64,000 nucleotides of DNA from assembly GCA_021521415.1 (NCBI GenBank), contig JAIQDT010000837.1, positions 434,001 to 498,000 of the forward strand, in the 5' to 3' direction. The translations under genes were made by a program, and so were the position numbers. The first letter of the stretch is position 1. Every line of letters begins with the position of its first letter. Under the pieces are notes generated by a model. The model made no database searches, was not told the origin of the DNA, and worked only from the letters and a program-made list of their open reading frames with translations. This DNA comes from Bidens hawaiensis. Lineage: Eukaryota; Streptophyta; Magnoliopsida; Asterales; Asteraceae. Shown one piece after another: positions 25,901 through 38,089 of the stretch.

Positions 25901-26612
25901 GAATCTTTTTGAAAAGATACCTTTATGTCTTAGGTTTAAAATTTGTACTCACACTCTTTGTGAAAATAAGTTTAGGTTAGTCAAAAAGGATTTTCCACGG
26001 GCTATCAATACGTGTCTTTGTACGACCCTTGTGTTTTGATAAATGTGTTTGGTTCCCTTAAACACCTCCACAAATTGTCTATCACAGTTTTCTGGAAACC
26101 TAATACATGTGAGATTATGTGATAAATTTCAAGTCAAAACAAGTTCGTTTGATACAAGAAAATATGTCACTTCGCACCCCAAAGAAGATAAAGAATCTAT
26201 GAAGAATTTGTGGATACATAAAATGATGAATACTAATTCTAAGTCATCAAACAACAATATGAAGCATACATGAGAACTTATGGACTAATAATAACATTCT
26301 TAATATATATATTACCTTATAAATTGATCCAAAACTTAAACGAACGATAATTTATATATCGAATCACCAATGGTTCATCAAGATGCACGGGAACATATAA
26401 CTCATAAAATTTTGGGTGGACTTTATACAAGATTAACTTATAAGCTGATACTGTACTATGGGATTCTAAGTAACCGTAAATGATTAGGTCGTGGTTTGGA
26501 GAAGTCCCACGCTTGTTTTTAATATTCGCTAGCTATCTCGCATGAAAACTTGAAAGTGAGTTTCATGACCCCTTTTTACGTTTTTTAATGTTTTATAAAA
26601 CCCGAGGGGAGA
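22952..26612. other. retroelement-derived intergenic region; left part of an old gypsy LTR
   Basis: No supported gene. From about 24000 rightward the sequence belongs to a long gypsy LTR whose right end is displaced to 47370 by later insertions; its left end was not found. A 78-codon minus-strand frame at 23743-23979 is unassigned and has no recognisable domain. A C-rich tract lies at 24605-24640 and a promoter-like CTATAAAA at about 24435. Confidence 0.45.
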
Positions 26613-26617
26613 CATAC

Positions 26618-28427
26618 TGTAAAACCACGTAAATAACCATTATAGAATTAAGTAAAAAAATGCCAATTCTTAAATTCTATGGACTTAAAATAGGAATTCT
26701 GAAAATTTCAACCCATCGCGATACGCGACGGGACAACCATAGACCCATCGCGTTACGCGATGGACTTTCACACATATCGATACTTAGGCGGCTTCGCGAT
26801 ACGCGATGTCCAAACCCATAGGAGCATCGCGTTACGCGATAACCGTATTAAGCAACCGGGTACACGTGTCCAACCACGTGTCAACACGTGGCTCGTTTTG
26901 ACAGGCCACTTATCAACACGTGCCATTCTTTCAAAATTGTGATGTCGCGACACACGACGGCCAGCAATAAACTCCATCACGTATCGCGATGGGGTGCAAA
27001 ATTTGCCTATAAATAGGAGGCTACGGGATTGACCATTCATCCCAAAGCACCTTCGTTTTACACAGACATAACCTAGGGAAGCGTGCCGATTACTACGACG
27101 AACCGATGTTACATTTTCTCGAAGTACGTGCAAGTATCGAAGGTCCCAACGTTTTATCAATCACCTAAGCGTGTTTATATCAAGATCCTATCTGTCTAGA
27201 TTCCACTTTTTTGTTGTTATTAGTATTCCGAGTACTCGCATTAAGGTAGTGATTATGTTTAAGTTATTCAAGTTGTAGCTTAGACGATAAACAAGGCTAT
27301 GCTCTTTAACCTTGAAAATATTTTAAAAGCTTTCATAAAAGCGTTACTTCTTGACAAAGTAATGTTAATAAAGATATATTTTGTCAGGCATGTAGTAACT
27401 GTAAGGGGGATATCACTAGTAGTGAGTTTTTTGCCAACGGAAAGTAATTCGTATAAATCACAATCAACTGCGGGATCCATTTACTTACCTGGAGAAACTC
27501 GCCAACGTGTTAGAACCTATTATGCCAAAGCATGCTATATCAAACGTCACAGTAAAACGAGTATTTTCATTCAAAGACAAAGTTGAAAACTCTATCAAGG
27601 TTAAGCTTAATGGTAATATCTTAATCAAGAAACACCATTCAAATATTTATAAGAACCTATTCATGTATAGGTTAATATCATTCACAATCAATAAGGTTTT
27701 TAAACGCACACTGACAGTACAGGTGAATACGTTAAACCTTTACAAACATTCATAACATATTTATACACTATAAGATGAACAGGTTGTTTATCTTAAAGAG
27801 TCAGTCAACATTTACATGAGATTACGTGATCTCTAAAATGCTATAATACAAATTAGAAAATATAAGCAACTCAGACCCATTACATATGTGTCTGGATCCA
27901 TACAAAACTGTCTAGCCTAAACAGTCAAAGGCTACGTGGCCATGGGCTAACAATCATAGTTAGTTCTCCATTAGGGGCTACGTGGCTCAGGGAAAACTTT
28001 TTTGTGTGTAGGGTAGTGGTACAAATCCCATGAATGAAATACTTGTACAGAAAACTATATTTGTATTGTAACAGTACTTTAAATATTTTTAGAATCATAC
28101 GTGTTCACCAGCACATAGCTTACGTATTTTTCTCACCCATTGCAGGTAACTAAGTATTATCAAGCAATAGCAAAGACCGAAGTCATCATAAAGATAGAAC
28201 CTCGCGTTACAAGATGACTCAGTTTTTATAATGAAATCCTTGTTATATAAACAAGTATTTTGTAAAAGAATACTTGGGTATTTCATTACCAAGTAAATTT
28301 TCAATGTAAATTAATATTTTAATCAACCTAAAAGTCTTCCACTAAAATTAACTATAAACTCTGATATATTTACAAAACATGTACCAACTTGTTGTCACAC
28401 TTCTAGGCCCTAAGTCGGGGTATGACA
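26618..28427 (+). mobile_element. solo LTR, Ty3/gypsy, TSD CATAC
   Basis: Begins TGTAAAACC and ends GGGGTATGACA. It is flanked by perfect CATAC repeats at 26613-26617 and 28428-28432. Length is 1810 bp. A TATA box (CTATAAATA, 27007) shows plus orientation, and several CATCGCG..CGCGATGG-type palindromes sit in U3 (about 26712-26985). It matches 7518-9266 along its length, including the post-TATA phrase ATTCATCCCAAA and the tail ACAAAACATGTACCAACTTG. It inserted into the older gypsy LTR. Confidence 0.9.
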
Positions 28428-28432
28428 CATAC

Positions 28433-29132
28433 TCATACTCGCTTTTATATGGTAGTAATAAACAAGTCTCGACCTTTATGTTTACATGAGTTATCGCTTT
28501 GAGCTCGAGAAGTCCCCTTTATAAACATATCTATAACCATTAGCTTGTATTAGCCTAAGATTCTATGAATAGTACTATTGGGATTGACGCCCCCAGGTCA
28601 TGGTTAGTCGCTCTAACTACCGATCTGCATGGTCGAATGACCGCATAGTGCCTACTCGCTTGCTCGTGTGGTACGACTGAGGGGCGAAACACCCGTGACT
28701 TGGTTTGGTTATGCCTCATGTAGCTCATATTTATCTTATTCTTTGCTAGCTTATGATGGGTCAAACGATTTCTTTTTTATGTTTAACGTATACATGAAAC
28801 GCTTTCGAACGAAAAGGCTTTACAAAATTTTAGACTCTAGAAACTGTGAACCCACCAACATTACGTTGACATATTAAAGTATGTTTTTCAGGTACTTAAA
28901 GCACAAACGCTCAAGTGGAAAGCGTCGTAGGATAACATTCACACATATGTCGGATACGCATTTTGGAGGATTTTACTTGTATAACCCACGTGTTGGGTCA
29001 TATGGGAAAATTTTTTGAAACAATTTCTTTTAATAAATATTTTGAGACTTAAACGTTGATTTTGGGATGTAAACTCTGAATTTTAACTATGTATCCAATT
29101 TGTGTGTTTGTGTTTGCGATAATCATATGATT
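28433..29132 (+). repeat. gypsy LTR segment interrupted by the copia-type composite element
   Basis: No coding sequence. The sequence up to the ATATGATT just before 29133 continues naturally at 47319 (TAACAACCATATTC..GGCGGGTTGTGACA), where a gypsy LTR terminus is seen at 47370. The 5-mer TGATT is duplicated at 29128-29132 and 47314-47318, marking the insertion between them. Confidence 0.7.
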
Positions 29133-29750
29133 TGAGAATACCCGAAAGCTTCAATCGATTGATCCTTTCATATTGATCAATCACATGATCTAGTTATATG
29201 ATGTATGTATATAGGCTTGATAATTTTAACGAAGTGTTGAGTGAATAATTGAACAGAGTAACAACAAGGGAGAAAATACTTTAAAAACACTTAAATTAAT
29301 CTGTAGACTGAAAAATCTATATATAGAAGACGAATGCCATTGGTTACGCATTCTGTAACGAATGACTCTCATTCGTCTTCATTACATAAGTAACCAAATG
29401 GTATAGCGAATAACGCATTCGCTATACCCCATTTGTCAACATTCCATGACGAATGGATACATTACATAACGATTAAAGTCCATTCGTTAAACATCCTTAA
29501 CGAATGGACAGTGATAAATACGATTGGTCTCCTTCGTTAGACATCCTTAACGAATGAGTCATAAACATAACGAATGTGACTTATAAATTACTAAAATGCC
29601 CTTATATTAAAATAATAATTAATTACAAACGATTACAAAGACTCGAGACGACCAAAATTGTGCACTAACAAACACCCCCTCGTCTCGTGCTCTTTGTCTT
29701 TAAATTACTTGAACCTTTTCGTTTTCCAGTCAGCACAAGTATGAACTCCA
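29133..29750 (-). repeat. 3' terminal LTR of the composite element (inner edge approximate)
   Basis: Shares with the other two LTRs the TGAGAA outer end, a TATA-like box read on the minus strand (CTATATATAG, 29317), the following CATTCGTT/AACGAATG array (29330-29590), and a GCACTAACA phrase (29662-29670) followed by a C-rich tract. Overall it is more diverged from the other two than they are from each other. Confidence 0.55.
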
Positions 29751-30122
29751 AACGTGTGACACACACGAACAACGCTTTGGATTTGCATAGCCCGATCATA
29801 GTCTTCATGTTTGGCGAAGAGCACTTGTTATTGAACAACAACTCATTTTCTGTCTCGGATAAATTAACAAGCCACATTGGATCTATGACTCGTATAAAAT
29901 TAGTCTTCAGCCCTTTGCCCAGAACAATGACTACCTCGCTTGTTTTGTTATTGTAGTACCATCGATTGAATGATAAATGAAGATCTTACGGAAAGGTATT
30001 CACTGGTACACGCTTCATAGTCTTAGGCGGTTAACTTTAAGTACAAGCTTTCTCCAACCAGTACGAGGATCAATCTCATCAATATATTTCCTGGTTGGCA
30101 ACTGCGATTTAAAATATTTAAA

Positions 30123-31019
30123 CTAGTGGTTGATCTCAAAGAGCAGATGCTGGTGAAACCATCTTGCTAATGTCAGTAATATATTTCCACCACAGATGAT
30201 GAAAGGCCGATTGGCGAGCGTCCACACGTCCCACCTTGGCAGTGAGAGAATGTCAGTAATATATTGAAAGTATTGGACGCCGTTCTCCCACTTAATGATA
30301 CAACTCTTAACTCCGAATCGTATAACCAAGAGACGATATCACATTTGACTGTTTGCACGGCTTTGAATGTAGTCTTCTGATTTGCTTTGGCACGTGCACT
30401 GACATCCAACTTGTGTTCTTGATCAACATAATGATGGGCTTCAATGATCTTCGAAGTCAGGGACTTGTTGTGATTTACAAACCGACCCTTAGCATCAGGA
30501 TCCAACGAGCTTGATTCCTTTGCCGATACTTTCTCTTTCCTCTTATTTGTTTTCTCGAGATGACTTCGGCAGCTTTGACGTGCTCTTCAGTGAATGTTGG
30601 AACACCCTGATCAACATTTAAACGATGATACAGATCAGGGTACTCCTCTGCCGTCACATCTTCGATCTCTATCTCCTCATCTTCATAAATATACGACGTA
30701 TTTCCGTGTGGGATACTCGTGTCAAGCAAGAGTTCTTCATCATTCATAATCTCCACATCTTTCTCAGCCTCCAACTCATCCATCTCTTCATCGTTCAACC
30801 CCAATAATAATGATATCTAATCACGAGTTAGGGCATGATCAACAAACTCACCCTCTTCGATCTCGTCAGCATTGTCGGTGCTCATCACCACACCAACCTT
30901 ATAATCCATAAATAACACGGTGTTGGGTTTGTTCTACTCGATCGGCTTAATATTAGTCGTATATTGGTAAACGACTATCTGTCGATCATTGCCGTCACCG
31001 CCACTACTGCTAGTACCTA
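30123..31019 (-). pseudogene. C-terminal half of retroelement-associated ORF of unknown function
   Basis: The minus-strand frame continues from the fragment at 40198-41613 once the solo LTR between the CAGTT repeats is removed. It begins with a Ser/Gly-rich VGTSSSGGDGNDRQ segment. It then has a strongly acidic stretch (NDEEMDELEAEKDVEI and YEDEEIEIEDV) and a basic patch (KQIRGKRKYRQR). Stops and a frame change near 30490 and 30250 break it. I do not recognise a catalytic domain in this half. Confidence 0.5.
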
Positions 31020-31044
31020 CAGTTTGTAAGGCCCTGTTCCCGGT

Positions 31045-33418
31045 TGTCACACCTCTACCAAAGGTGGCGGAACATGCCGAGGTGTAACGATTGCCCATAA
31101 GCGCATGACACTATTTAAAGCGACAATATTTAACAAACTCATTTCATTTCACAACATCAAAAAGGCCACATAACAATATTCATAAGATGGTCACAACAAA
31201 ATATAACAAAAATAGCATATCAAATATTGTTTATTTTTGCTAAATATCCTAAAGGTCTCGATGCCATTTTCTTCAACTCCATCAACCTAGATGTAAACCA
31301 GTAACATTTCATAATATAAAGTTTATCAACACAAAGGTTGGTGAACAATTCATAAGTTTGAGCATATAATTATATAGTAAGAAAAGCCACAAAACTTGTA
31401 TACGAAAAAATAAGTAAAAGCAATAACTTGGATAAATAGATAAAATCGCTAATAGAATTACGTTAGCGACACCTTGCTATAAGGGGATGCCAAATAGTCT
31501 AAGATTTTATAGTTATCGTTAATTGCATTACGTTAACGACGCCTTGCTATATGGGGATGCCACGTAGACTAAAATTTTATAGTTCTACCAACCAAAAGCG
31601 ATAAACACATAGGCATATAATCATAGAACACCAAATCAAGCAATTATTTAAGTAAAATATACAATAACGTTTGTGGGTTAAGATTCAAGTATAAAGCATT
31701 TAGTTGAATAAGCATGAAATGTCACCCCAAAGAGAAAGATAGAAAACGGGGTATGAAAGTACTCACATTCAAGTAATAAACTAGAAAGATGATAATTAGA
31801 AGATTTGCCGGAACGACGAGTTTAACGTACGAAGCCTAAATAAAAGAAATTTTTGGATTTAGAAAGGTTGTCTTGAAGGTCATTAAATAAAATAATTGTT
31901 GCGAAAAGTAAACAATTAAAGTTTAAGGTTTAAAATGTAACTATTTAAGAATTTATAATAATAGCCCTTTAAAATGTAAATTTGCTCGAAACCGGGTTAA
32001 AGTATCTAACCTTAATATTTAATTAACCTATGTTAAGTAATAAGGTGGTAAAAATGCAAAAATGCAAGTTCCTTTGGGATAAAGATACTAAAACGGGTCT
32101 TTAACGAGTGTTCAGGTTGTTGGTTCGGGTCTTGATAATTGGTCAAACACAAAGTCAACTTTCCAAAATAATGAATGTTATGAGATAACTCAATAAAACT
32201 TATTAATACTTAACCAAGTATGTAGTTCTATTGTTTTAGAACTAACAACGCACGTTAAGCGAGTGTTCGGTTTTGTCGGTCCAAACTTTGTTATGAGATC
32301 AAGTTGGATCCAACATTTCCAAGTACTTAAGAAAATAATTAAAATTAGTTTGTAAACTAATTTTATAGAAATATACAAGTATTGATATCTAAACCACACT
32401 TGTGTGTCTTAAGCGAGTAAAAATCGGATTGGTTCGGTTTCCATCTCACAACAAGTTCATAGATGGTTTCCACATGCCCAAATATCAAAGATCTTGTATT
32501 ATAATGTACAAATGAAAATACTTAAGTTTTACAACCAAAAAGTTAACAACAAAGTCTTTAAACAAAAGTTCGGTTTGGTTCGGTTTCCATCTCACAACAA
32601 GTTCATAGATTGTTTCCACATGCCCAAATAACGAAAAACTTGTAAATATGACAAACAAACTAAAATGAGCAGAAGTTAAGCAAGATTAATATGTATAAAT
32701 AAGTTATATATATATATATATATATCAAGGACACGAAGTCCTCCATGAAGCCTTGCCTTACAAGGTCCGAAACCTCACCAACCGGAATCGGAGAAGTAAC
32801 TATCAAAGGTAACAAGGGGTATTATATTATATATGTGTTGTACCACCATAATAAAGTATTAATAAGACTATATAAACAAATTAGAATGAAAGATTTAACA
32901 CAGTTTGACTTTTGGAAGTCAAACCTTCAAGAACACTAAGAAAATAACCTTAAATCTTTGATGTTTGACAGAGTTTTTGGAGTTGTAGCAGGGGAAATGA
33001 AGGGAAATGGGGGTGTACATATAGGTAATGTTGGTGGTCAAATATGGGTGTTAGACACAAGAGTTTTCATGCAAAAAGGATCAAAACAAAACACAAAACA
33101 ACAAAAATACAAGCTGCAGACCTGATGGTCATCGCGCCACGCGATGGGGTTTGGCCACGCCATCACGCTACGCTATGGGCTGGTCATCAGATTTTTCCAA
33201 ACTTTCAAAAATGACAGTTTTGGCCCCCGAAGTTCGTTTTAATTGATTTTTACGCGTTTTTGGACCGAAAAGGATGTTTTCAAGACCCAACAAGTGTAAA
33301 ACAACATTGTAACATAAAATCCATCATTTTAATTATAACATAAGCTTCAGTTTACAAAACGGGTCGGTTTACATAATAAAACAAATAAAAAAGTGACCCG
33401 AAATTGACGAATGTCATA
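31045..33418 (-). repeat. 3' LTR of the Tekay-like element
   Basis: Starts TGTCACACC and ends TGTCATA; the matching outer end of the 5' copy ends TGTCACA at 38084. Length is 2374 bp. TATA-like ACATATAGG near 33017 and GC-rich palindromes at 33128-33180 lie in U3. The segment from about 32720 to 33418 is nearly identical to about 37385-38084. A short (TA)n tract occupies about 32705-32725. Confidence 0.85.
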
Positions 33419-33459
33419 GTATTCTCTACTTTAGGAAATTTCGTCCCGAAATTAAGATG

Positions 33460-34139
33460 AAGACGGCGATGCAAACAAATGTGGATACTTCTCTTTCATT
33501 GCGTCTTCTCGTTCCCACGTAAATTTAGCACCGCGCCGTGATTCCCATCAAACTTTGACTAACCGAATACGACTACGCTTGGTTTTCTTCTCGTTGCGAT
33601 CCATGATCTTAACGGGTCGTTCAACAATGATCCTTGACTCATCTACATGTACTTCGTCGAGAGGTATATGGAGATTACCCTCGGCTAGGCACTTTTTAAG
33701 ATTCGAAACATGAAATGCCGGATGAACACCGGCAAGTTCTTCCGGTAGTTCGAATCGATAAGCTACCTTCCCAACGCGTTCAAGAATTTTGAAAGAACCA
33801 ACGAAACGAGGAGCTAGAATACCCTTCTTTCCGAAATGGACTACCCTCTTCCAAGGAGATACTTTTAAAAGGATAAGATCGTCAACATTATATTTGATAG
33901 GCTTTCGCCGTTTGTCAGCGTAATGGATTTGATCAATGACGTCGGTAGCTTCTTGGACCATTTCGGGTCCCATGATTTGAGCTTCGCTGATTTCGTTCCA
34001 ACTAATCGGGGAATGACATTTACGATTGTAAAGCTTGAAAAGGAGCAATATCAATGCTAGAATGATAGCTATTGTTATAGGAAAACTCGATGAACGGAAT
34101 GTGAGAATCCCAATTCCCACCGAAATCATGAACACACGC
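33460..34139 (-). pseudogene. integrase C-terminal region with chromodomain-like tail
   Basis: Continues the integrase on the minus strand. It has the block MVQEATDVIDQI, the hydrophobic VDDLILLKVSPWKRVVHFGK, the FVGSFKILERVG and VAYRFELP motifs, the VHPAFHVSNLKKCL module, then R-I-R-L-V-K-V followed by a stop at 33548-33550. The frame beyond the stop encodes WESRRGAKFTWERED, the usual chromodomain-type end. The family uses this module to target chromatin on integration. A stop interrupts it at a position normally Arg or Lys before Trp. Confidence 0.8.
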
Positions 34140-34936
34140 TCATAGCATATCCTCGAGTGTTTGAATTGTACGTTCGGATTGACCGTCCGTTTGAGGATGA
34201 TAAGCGGTGCTAAGATCGAGACGTGTTCCCAAAGTTTCTTGAAGTGAACGCCAAAAATGAGAGGTAAAACGAGCATCGCGATCGGAGATGATAGAAAATG
34301 GTAAATCGTGTCGGCACACAATTTCCCGAACATAGATTTGAGCAAGCTGCTCAACAGAATACTTTTCGTGGATCGTAATGAAATGAGCAGATTTGGTCAA
34401 ACGATCGATGATCACCAAATACTATCGTTGCCTTTTTGGGTTTTGGGTAGTTTAGTGATAAAGTCCATAGCAATGTCTTCCCATTTCCAAATGGGAATCG
34501 GTGGTTGCTCGAGTAGACCAAAAGGTCTTTGATGTTCGGCTTTGACTTTTGAGCAAGTAAGACATTTAGATACATACAACGCTACGTCCTTTTTCATACA
34601 CGGCCACCAAAAGGTAGCACGAAGATCGAAATAAACCTTATCCGCACCGGGATGAACGGAATACCGCGAATTGTGAGCTTCGTCGAGTATACAAGTACGA
34701 AGGTCATCGCGATCGGGAATCCACAAACGATTGAGAAAGTACAAAAGACCATCATGTTTGGTTTCGATTTGAAGTTCAGCTCCACATGACATTTCTTCGT
34801 ACATGTTACCTTCTTCAACGAAGGTACGTTGAGCTTGGAAGATTCGGATTTGAAGATCGGTTTGAACAACAACACTTAGAAGTAGAACGGATTTAACATT
34901 AACATTTCGACTTAGGGCATCGGCGACAACATTCAC
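34140..34936 (-). pseudogene. integrase zinc-binding and catalytic core of the Tekay-like element
   Basis: The 34936-34412 frame starts with NVVADALSR (end of RNase H). It contains the HHCC zinc domain (H..H in HNSRYSVHPG, CLTCSK) and LLEQPPIPIWKWEDIAMDF. The 34418-34140 frame has [11 protein letters not shown] (first Asp), [11 protein letters not shown] (second Asp) and [14 protein letters not shown] (Glu), the D-D-E triad in order. A frame change near 34415 joins the two. Normal role: cutting and joining the cDNA copy into host DNA in the nucleus. Confidence 0.85.
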
Positions 34937-35089
34937 TTTACCGAGATGGTAGCGAATCTCGCAATCGTAATCACTAAGTTAGTCGGCCTATCGTCGCTGT
35001 CTCATGTTGAGATCTTTTTGGTCAAAAATATGTTGAAGGATTTTGTAATTGGTAAAAACCACACATTTCGTACCATAAAGTTAATGTCT

Positions 35090-36278
35090 CTAGATTTTGA
35101 GAGCGAAAACGACGACACCAAGTTTGAGATCGTGAGTCTTATAGTTCTTCTCATTAACCTTTAGTTGCCTTGATGTGTAAGCGATGACTTGACCTCGTTG
35201 CATGAGAACACAACTAAGTCCTTGATGAGATGAATCGCAAAATACAACAAAATCGTCGTTTCCAACGGGAAGGGTTAGAATAGGAGCATTGCAAAGCATG
35301 TCCTTGAGAGTACAAAAGGCTTCCTCTTGCTTCGAACCCCAATCGAATGGTTTCCTTTTATGAGTAAGAGAGGTAAGAGGCAAAGAAATCTTGGAAAAGT
35401 TTCGAATGAAACGCCGATAATATCTGGCCAAACCAAGGAAGGATCGAATTTCTGTGGGTGTCGTTAGAGTTTTACAATTCTTAACGGCCTCAAATTTAGC
35501 AGGATCAACATGAATACCTTTGTCGTTTACGATATGTCCCAAAAATTGAACTTCCTCGAGCCAAAATTCACATTTGGTGAAATTGGTGTAGAGTTGTTCG
35601 TTTCTAAGGAGTTCGAGAATGGTACGCAAATGATGTCATGTTCGGCTTTGGATTTAGAAAAGATAAGGATGCCATCAATAAAGACAATAACGAATTTATC
35701 AAGGAATGGTTTGCAAATGCGGTTCATGAGGTCCATAAAGACTGCGGGTGCATTTGTTAACCCGAAGGGCATAACCAAAAATTCAAAATGTCCGTATCGA
35801 GTACGGAAAGCGGTTTTAGTAATGCATTCTTCCCGAACACGCAATTGATGGTAACCCTATCGAAGATCGATTTTGGAGAAACAAGTTGTGCCTTGAAGTT
35901 GGTCGAATAGGTCGTTGATTCGTGGCAAAGGATAACGATTTTTGATAGTGAGTTTTTTAAGCTCTTGGTAATCGATGCACATACGAAATGAACCATCCTT
36001 CTTTTTCACGAAGAGAACGGGAGTGCCCCAAGAGAAGATCTTGGACGAATGAAACCTTTATCGGAAAGTTCTTCGAGTTGATTTGATAATTCTTGCATTT
36101 CCGACGGGGCTAAACGATAAGGAGCCATGGCCACGGGCATCGCACCGGGCACAAGATCGATACGGAATTCAATCGGACGAACGGGCGGAAGACCGATGAC
36201 ATCATCGGGAAAGACATCGGGGAAATCACGAACAATGGAAATATCTTGGATTTTCCTTTCCTTTTTGTCTTTTGTCAC
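35090..36278 (-). pseudogene. reverse transcriptase and RNase H of the Tekay-like element
   Basis: Three frames carry the domains. 36278-36006 has the RT N-terminus (FPDVFPDD, LPPVRPIEFRID, APSEM). 35844-35527 has [31 protein letters not shown] and the active-site segment FIDGILIFS. 35629-35090 has [23 protein letters not shown] and the RNase H start [12 protein letters not shown]. The RT catalytic motif is normally F/Y-x-D-D; here the second Asp is Gly, so polymerase activity would be lost. At least two frameshifts and a stop near 35855 separate the parts. Confidence 0.85.
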
Positions 36279-36439
36279 GGAGAGGGATAAAAACAGAACA
36301 TACTTTTGGCATAAGTACTTTTACGATTGAGCGCACGACTTGAGATTGAGCGCACGACTTTTGCCGTTGACAAGCGGAATGCGAATGAGTTTATCGAAAC
36401 AAACGACTTCGGCACGGTACAAAGATAACCAATCCATGC

Positions 36440-36742
36440 CTACATGACATTGAAACTTCCCATTTGCATCGGGATGAGATCGATGGAGAATTTATGCTTG
36501 GAGAGAATAAGAGAACAATCGCGGACGACGGAATTGATAGTAATAGAATTGCAATTGGCGAATTCAACAGAAAACGGTCGGGAAAGCTTAGTTCGAGGCA
36601 TAGCAAGTTTTGAATCAAATTTCAAAGAAATAAAACTTCTATCGGCACCAGTATCAAATAAAATAGAAGCTAAATGATAGTTCACCAAAAACATACCGTT
36701 CACGACATCGTTTGCCCCTTGAGCTTGATTCGCATTCATCAT
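36440..36742 (-). pseudogene. aspartic protease domain of the Tekay-like element
   Basis: The minus-strand frame contains LFDTGADRSFISLKF, the catalytic D-T-G with the usual A-D/E-x-S-F-I-S context, so this active site is preserved. The frame ends at MGSFNVM, where related elements continue to a G-M-D-W-L motif; here a stop and frame change follow. The N-terminal side joins the gag C-terminus (NQAQGANDVVNG). Confidence 0.85.
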
Positions 36743-36749
36743 GAAAGCT

Positions 36750-37345
36750 CGTCCTTGGTTGCCATGGTTGACTTGAGGTGCTTGCTGTGGAGGTGAAGGT
36801 GGTGCTTGGATTGCTTGGATGGGTTGGATGAGTGGTGCATTAAGTTGGGGAATTTGGGGTTGGTAAGTTTGGACTTACTAGGCTTGGGTTTGGTAGTAGG
36901 GTACGGTCATGGTTTGGGCTTGGTTTGCAAAAGTTAAACGTGGGCAATTGTTGCGGAAATAGTTAGGATCTCCACAATTGAAGCAAGCTCGGGGTTGTTG
37001 GGGTTGGTTTTGTGGGTAGGGTGCATATCGGTTTTCGGAATTTTAAGGAAAGGTTCTTGGTTGGTTTGGTTGGTTAGGTTGGTTAGGTTGGGTTCGTTGG
37101 GCAGATCGGCATGTGGTGTGGAGATGACCAAGTCGGTTACAAATATTACAATGGAGACAAGGCATGTTTGGTGGGTGGTGAAGTTGACAAGTGTTACATA
37201 GCGGGTGGTACCGGTATAAGGTCTTCGGTTTTGTGGTGGAGCTTGAGTTTGTTGTTGAGGTTGGGTAACGGAAATGTTTTGGTAGTTGGTATTGGGTTTC
37301 TTTTTGTTATTGTTGTTGTGACAGATGAGTTGAAGTAGTTAATGG
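36750..37345 (-). pseudogene. gag C-terminal zinc-knuckle region of the Tekay-like element
   Basis: The minus strand encodes two nucleic-acid-binding knuckles in a Gln/Pro/Asn-rich context. One is around 37115-37150 with CNICNRLGHLHTTC. The other, around 36935-36990, reads CFNCGDPNYFRNNC, where the usual His of Cx2Cx4Hx4C is Tyr. Stops and frame shifts are present. Upstream gag, the leader and the PBS are missing because the 5' LTR remnant abuts this region at about 37350-37400. Confidence 0.65.
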
Positions 37346-37384
37346 CTTGCGGTGCGGGTTCAACCTTGGCTTGCGGTGCGAAAC

Positions 37385-38084
37385 CTCACCAACCGTCCGA
37401 AACCTCCAAGAAGCCTTGCCTTACAAGGTCCGAAACCTCACCAACCGTAATCGGAGAAGTAACTACCAAAGGTAAAAAGGGGTATTATATTATATATATA
37501 TATATTGTACCACCATAATAAAGTATTAATAAGACTTTATAAACAAATTAGAATGAAAGATTTAACTCAGTTTGACTTTTGGAAGTCAAACCTTTAAGAA
37601 CACTAAGAAAATAACCTTAAATCTTTGATGTTTGAGAGAGTTTTTGAAGTTGTAGCAGTGGAAAAGAAGGGAAATGGGGGTGTCTATATAGGGTAATGTT
37701 GGTGGTCAAATATGGGTGTTAGACACAAGAGTTTTCATGCAAAAAGGTTCAAAACAAAACACAAAACAAAAATACGAGCTGCAGACCTGATGGTCATCGC
37801 GCCACGCGATGGGGCTTGGCCACGCCATCGCGCTACGCTATGGGCTGGTCACCAGATTTTTCCAAACTTTCAAAAATGACAGTTTTGGCCCCCGAAGTTC
37901 GTTATAAGTGATTTTTACGCGTTTTAAGGACCGAAAAGGATGTTTTCAAGACCCAACAAGTGTAAAACAATATTGTATTATAAAATCCATCATTTTGATT
38001 ATAACATAAGCTTCAGTTTACAAAACGGATCGGTTTACATAATAAAACAAATACAAAAGTGACCCGAAATTGACGAATGTCACA
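37385..38084 (-). repeat. partial 5' LTR of the Tekay-like element
   Basis: About 700 bp nearly identical to the U3-side end of the 3' LTR (32720-33418), including the GC palindromes at 37795-37848. The rest of the LTR, the PBS and the start of gag are absent. At the junction, a GGCTTGCGGTGCG phrase is duplicated (about 37344 and 37368), suggesting a repair or template-switch scar. Confidence 0.8.
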
Positions 38085-38089
38085 CCGGT

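Larger units (their letters stand above)
31045..38084 (-). mobile_element. Tekay-like chromovirus (Ty3/gypsy), decayed, TSD CCGGT
   Basis: The minus-strand order is partial 5' LTR (38084 to ~37385), gag zinc knuckles, protease, reverse transcriptase, RNase H, integrase, then a C-terminal segment with chromodomain-like end, and a full 3' LTR (33418 to 31045). CCGGT is duplicated perfectly at 31040-31044 and 38085-38089, so the outer ends are real. The order protease-RT-RNase H-integrase and the WERED-type tail identify a chromovirus. Frameshifts and stops separate almost every domain, and the reverse transcriptase active site is altered. Confidence 0.9.
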
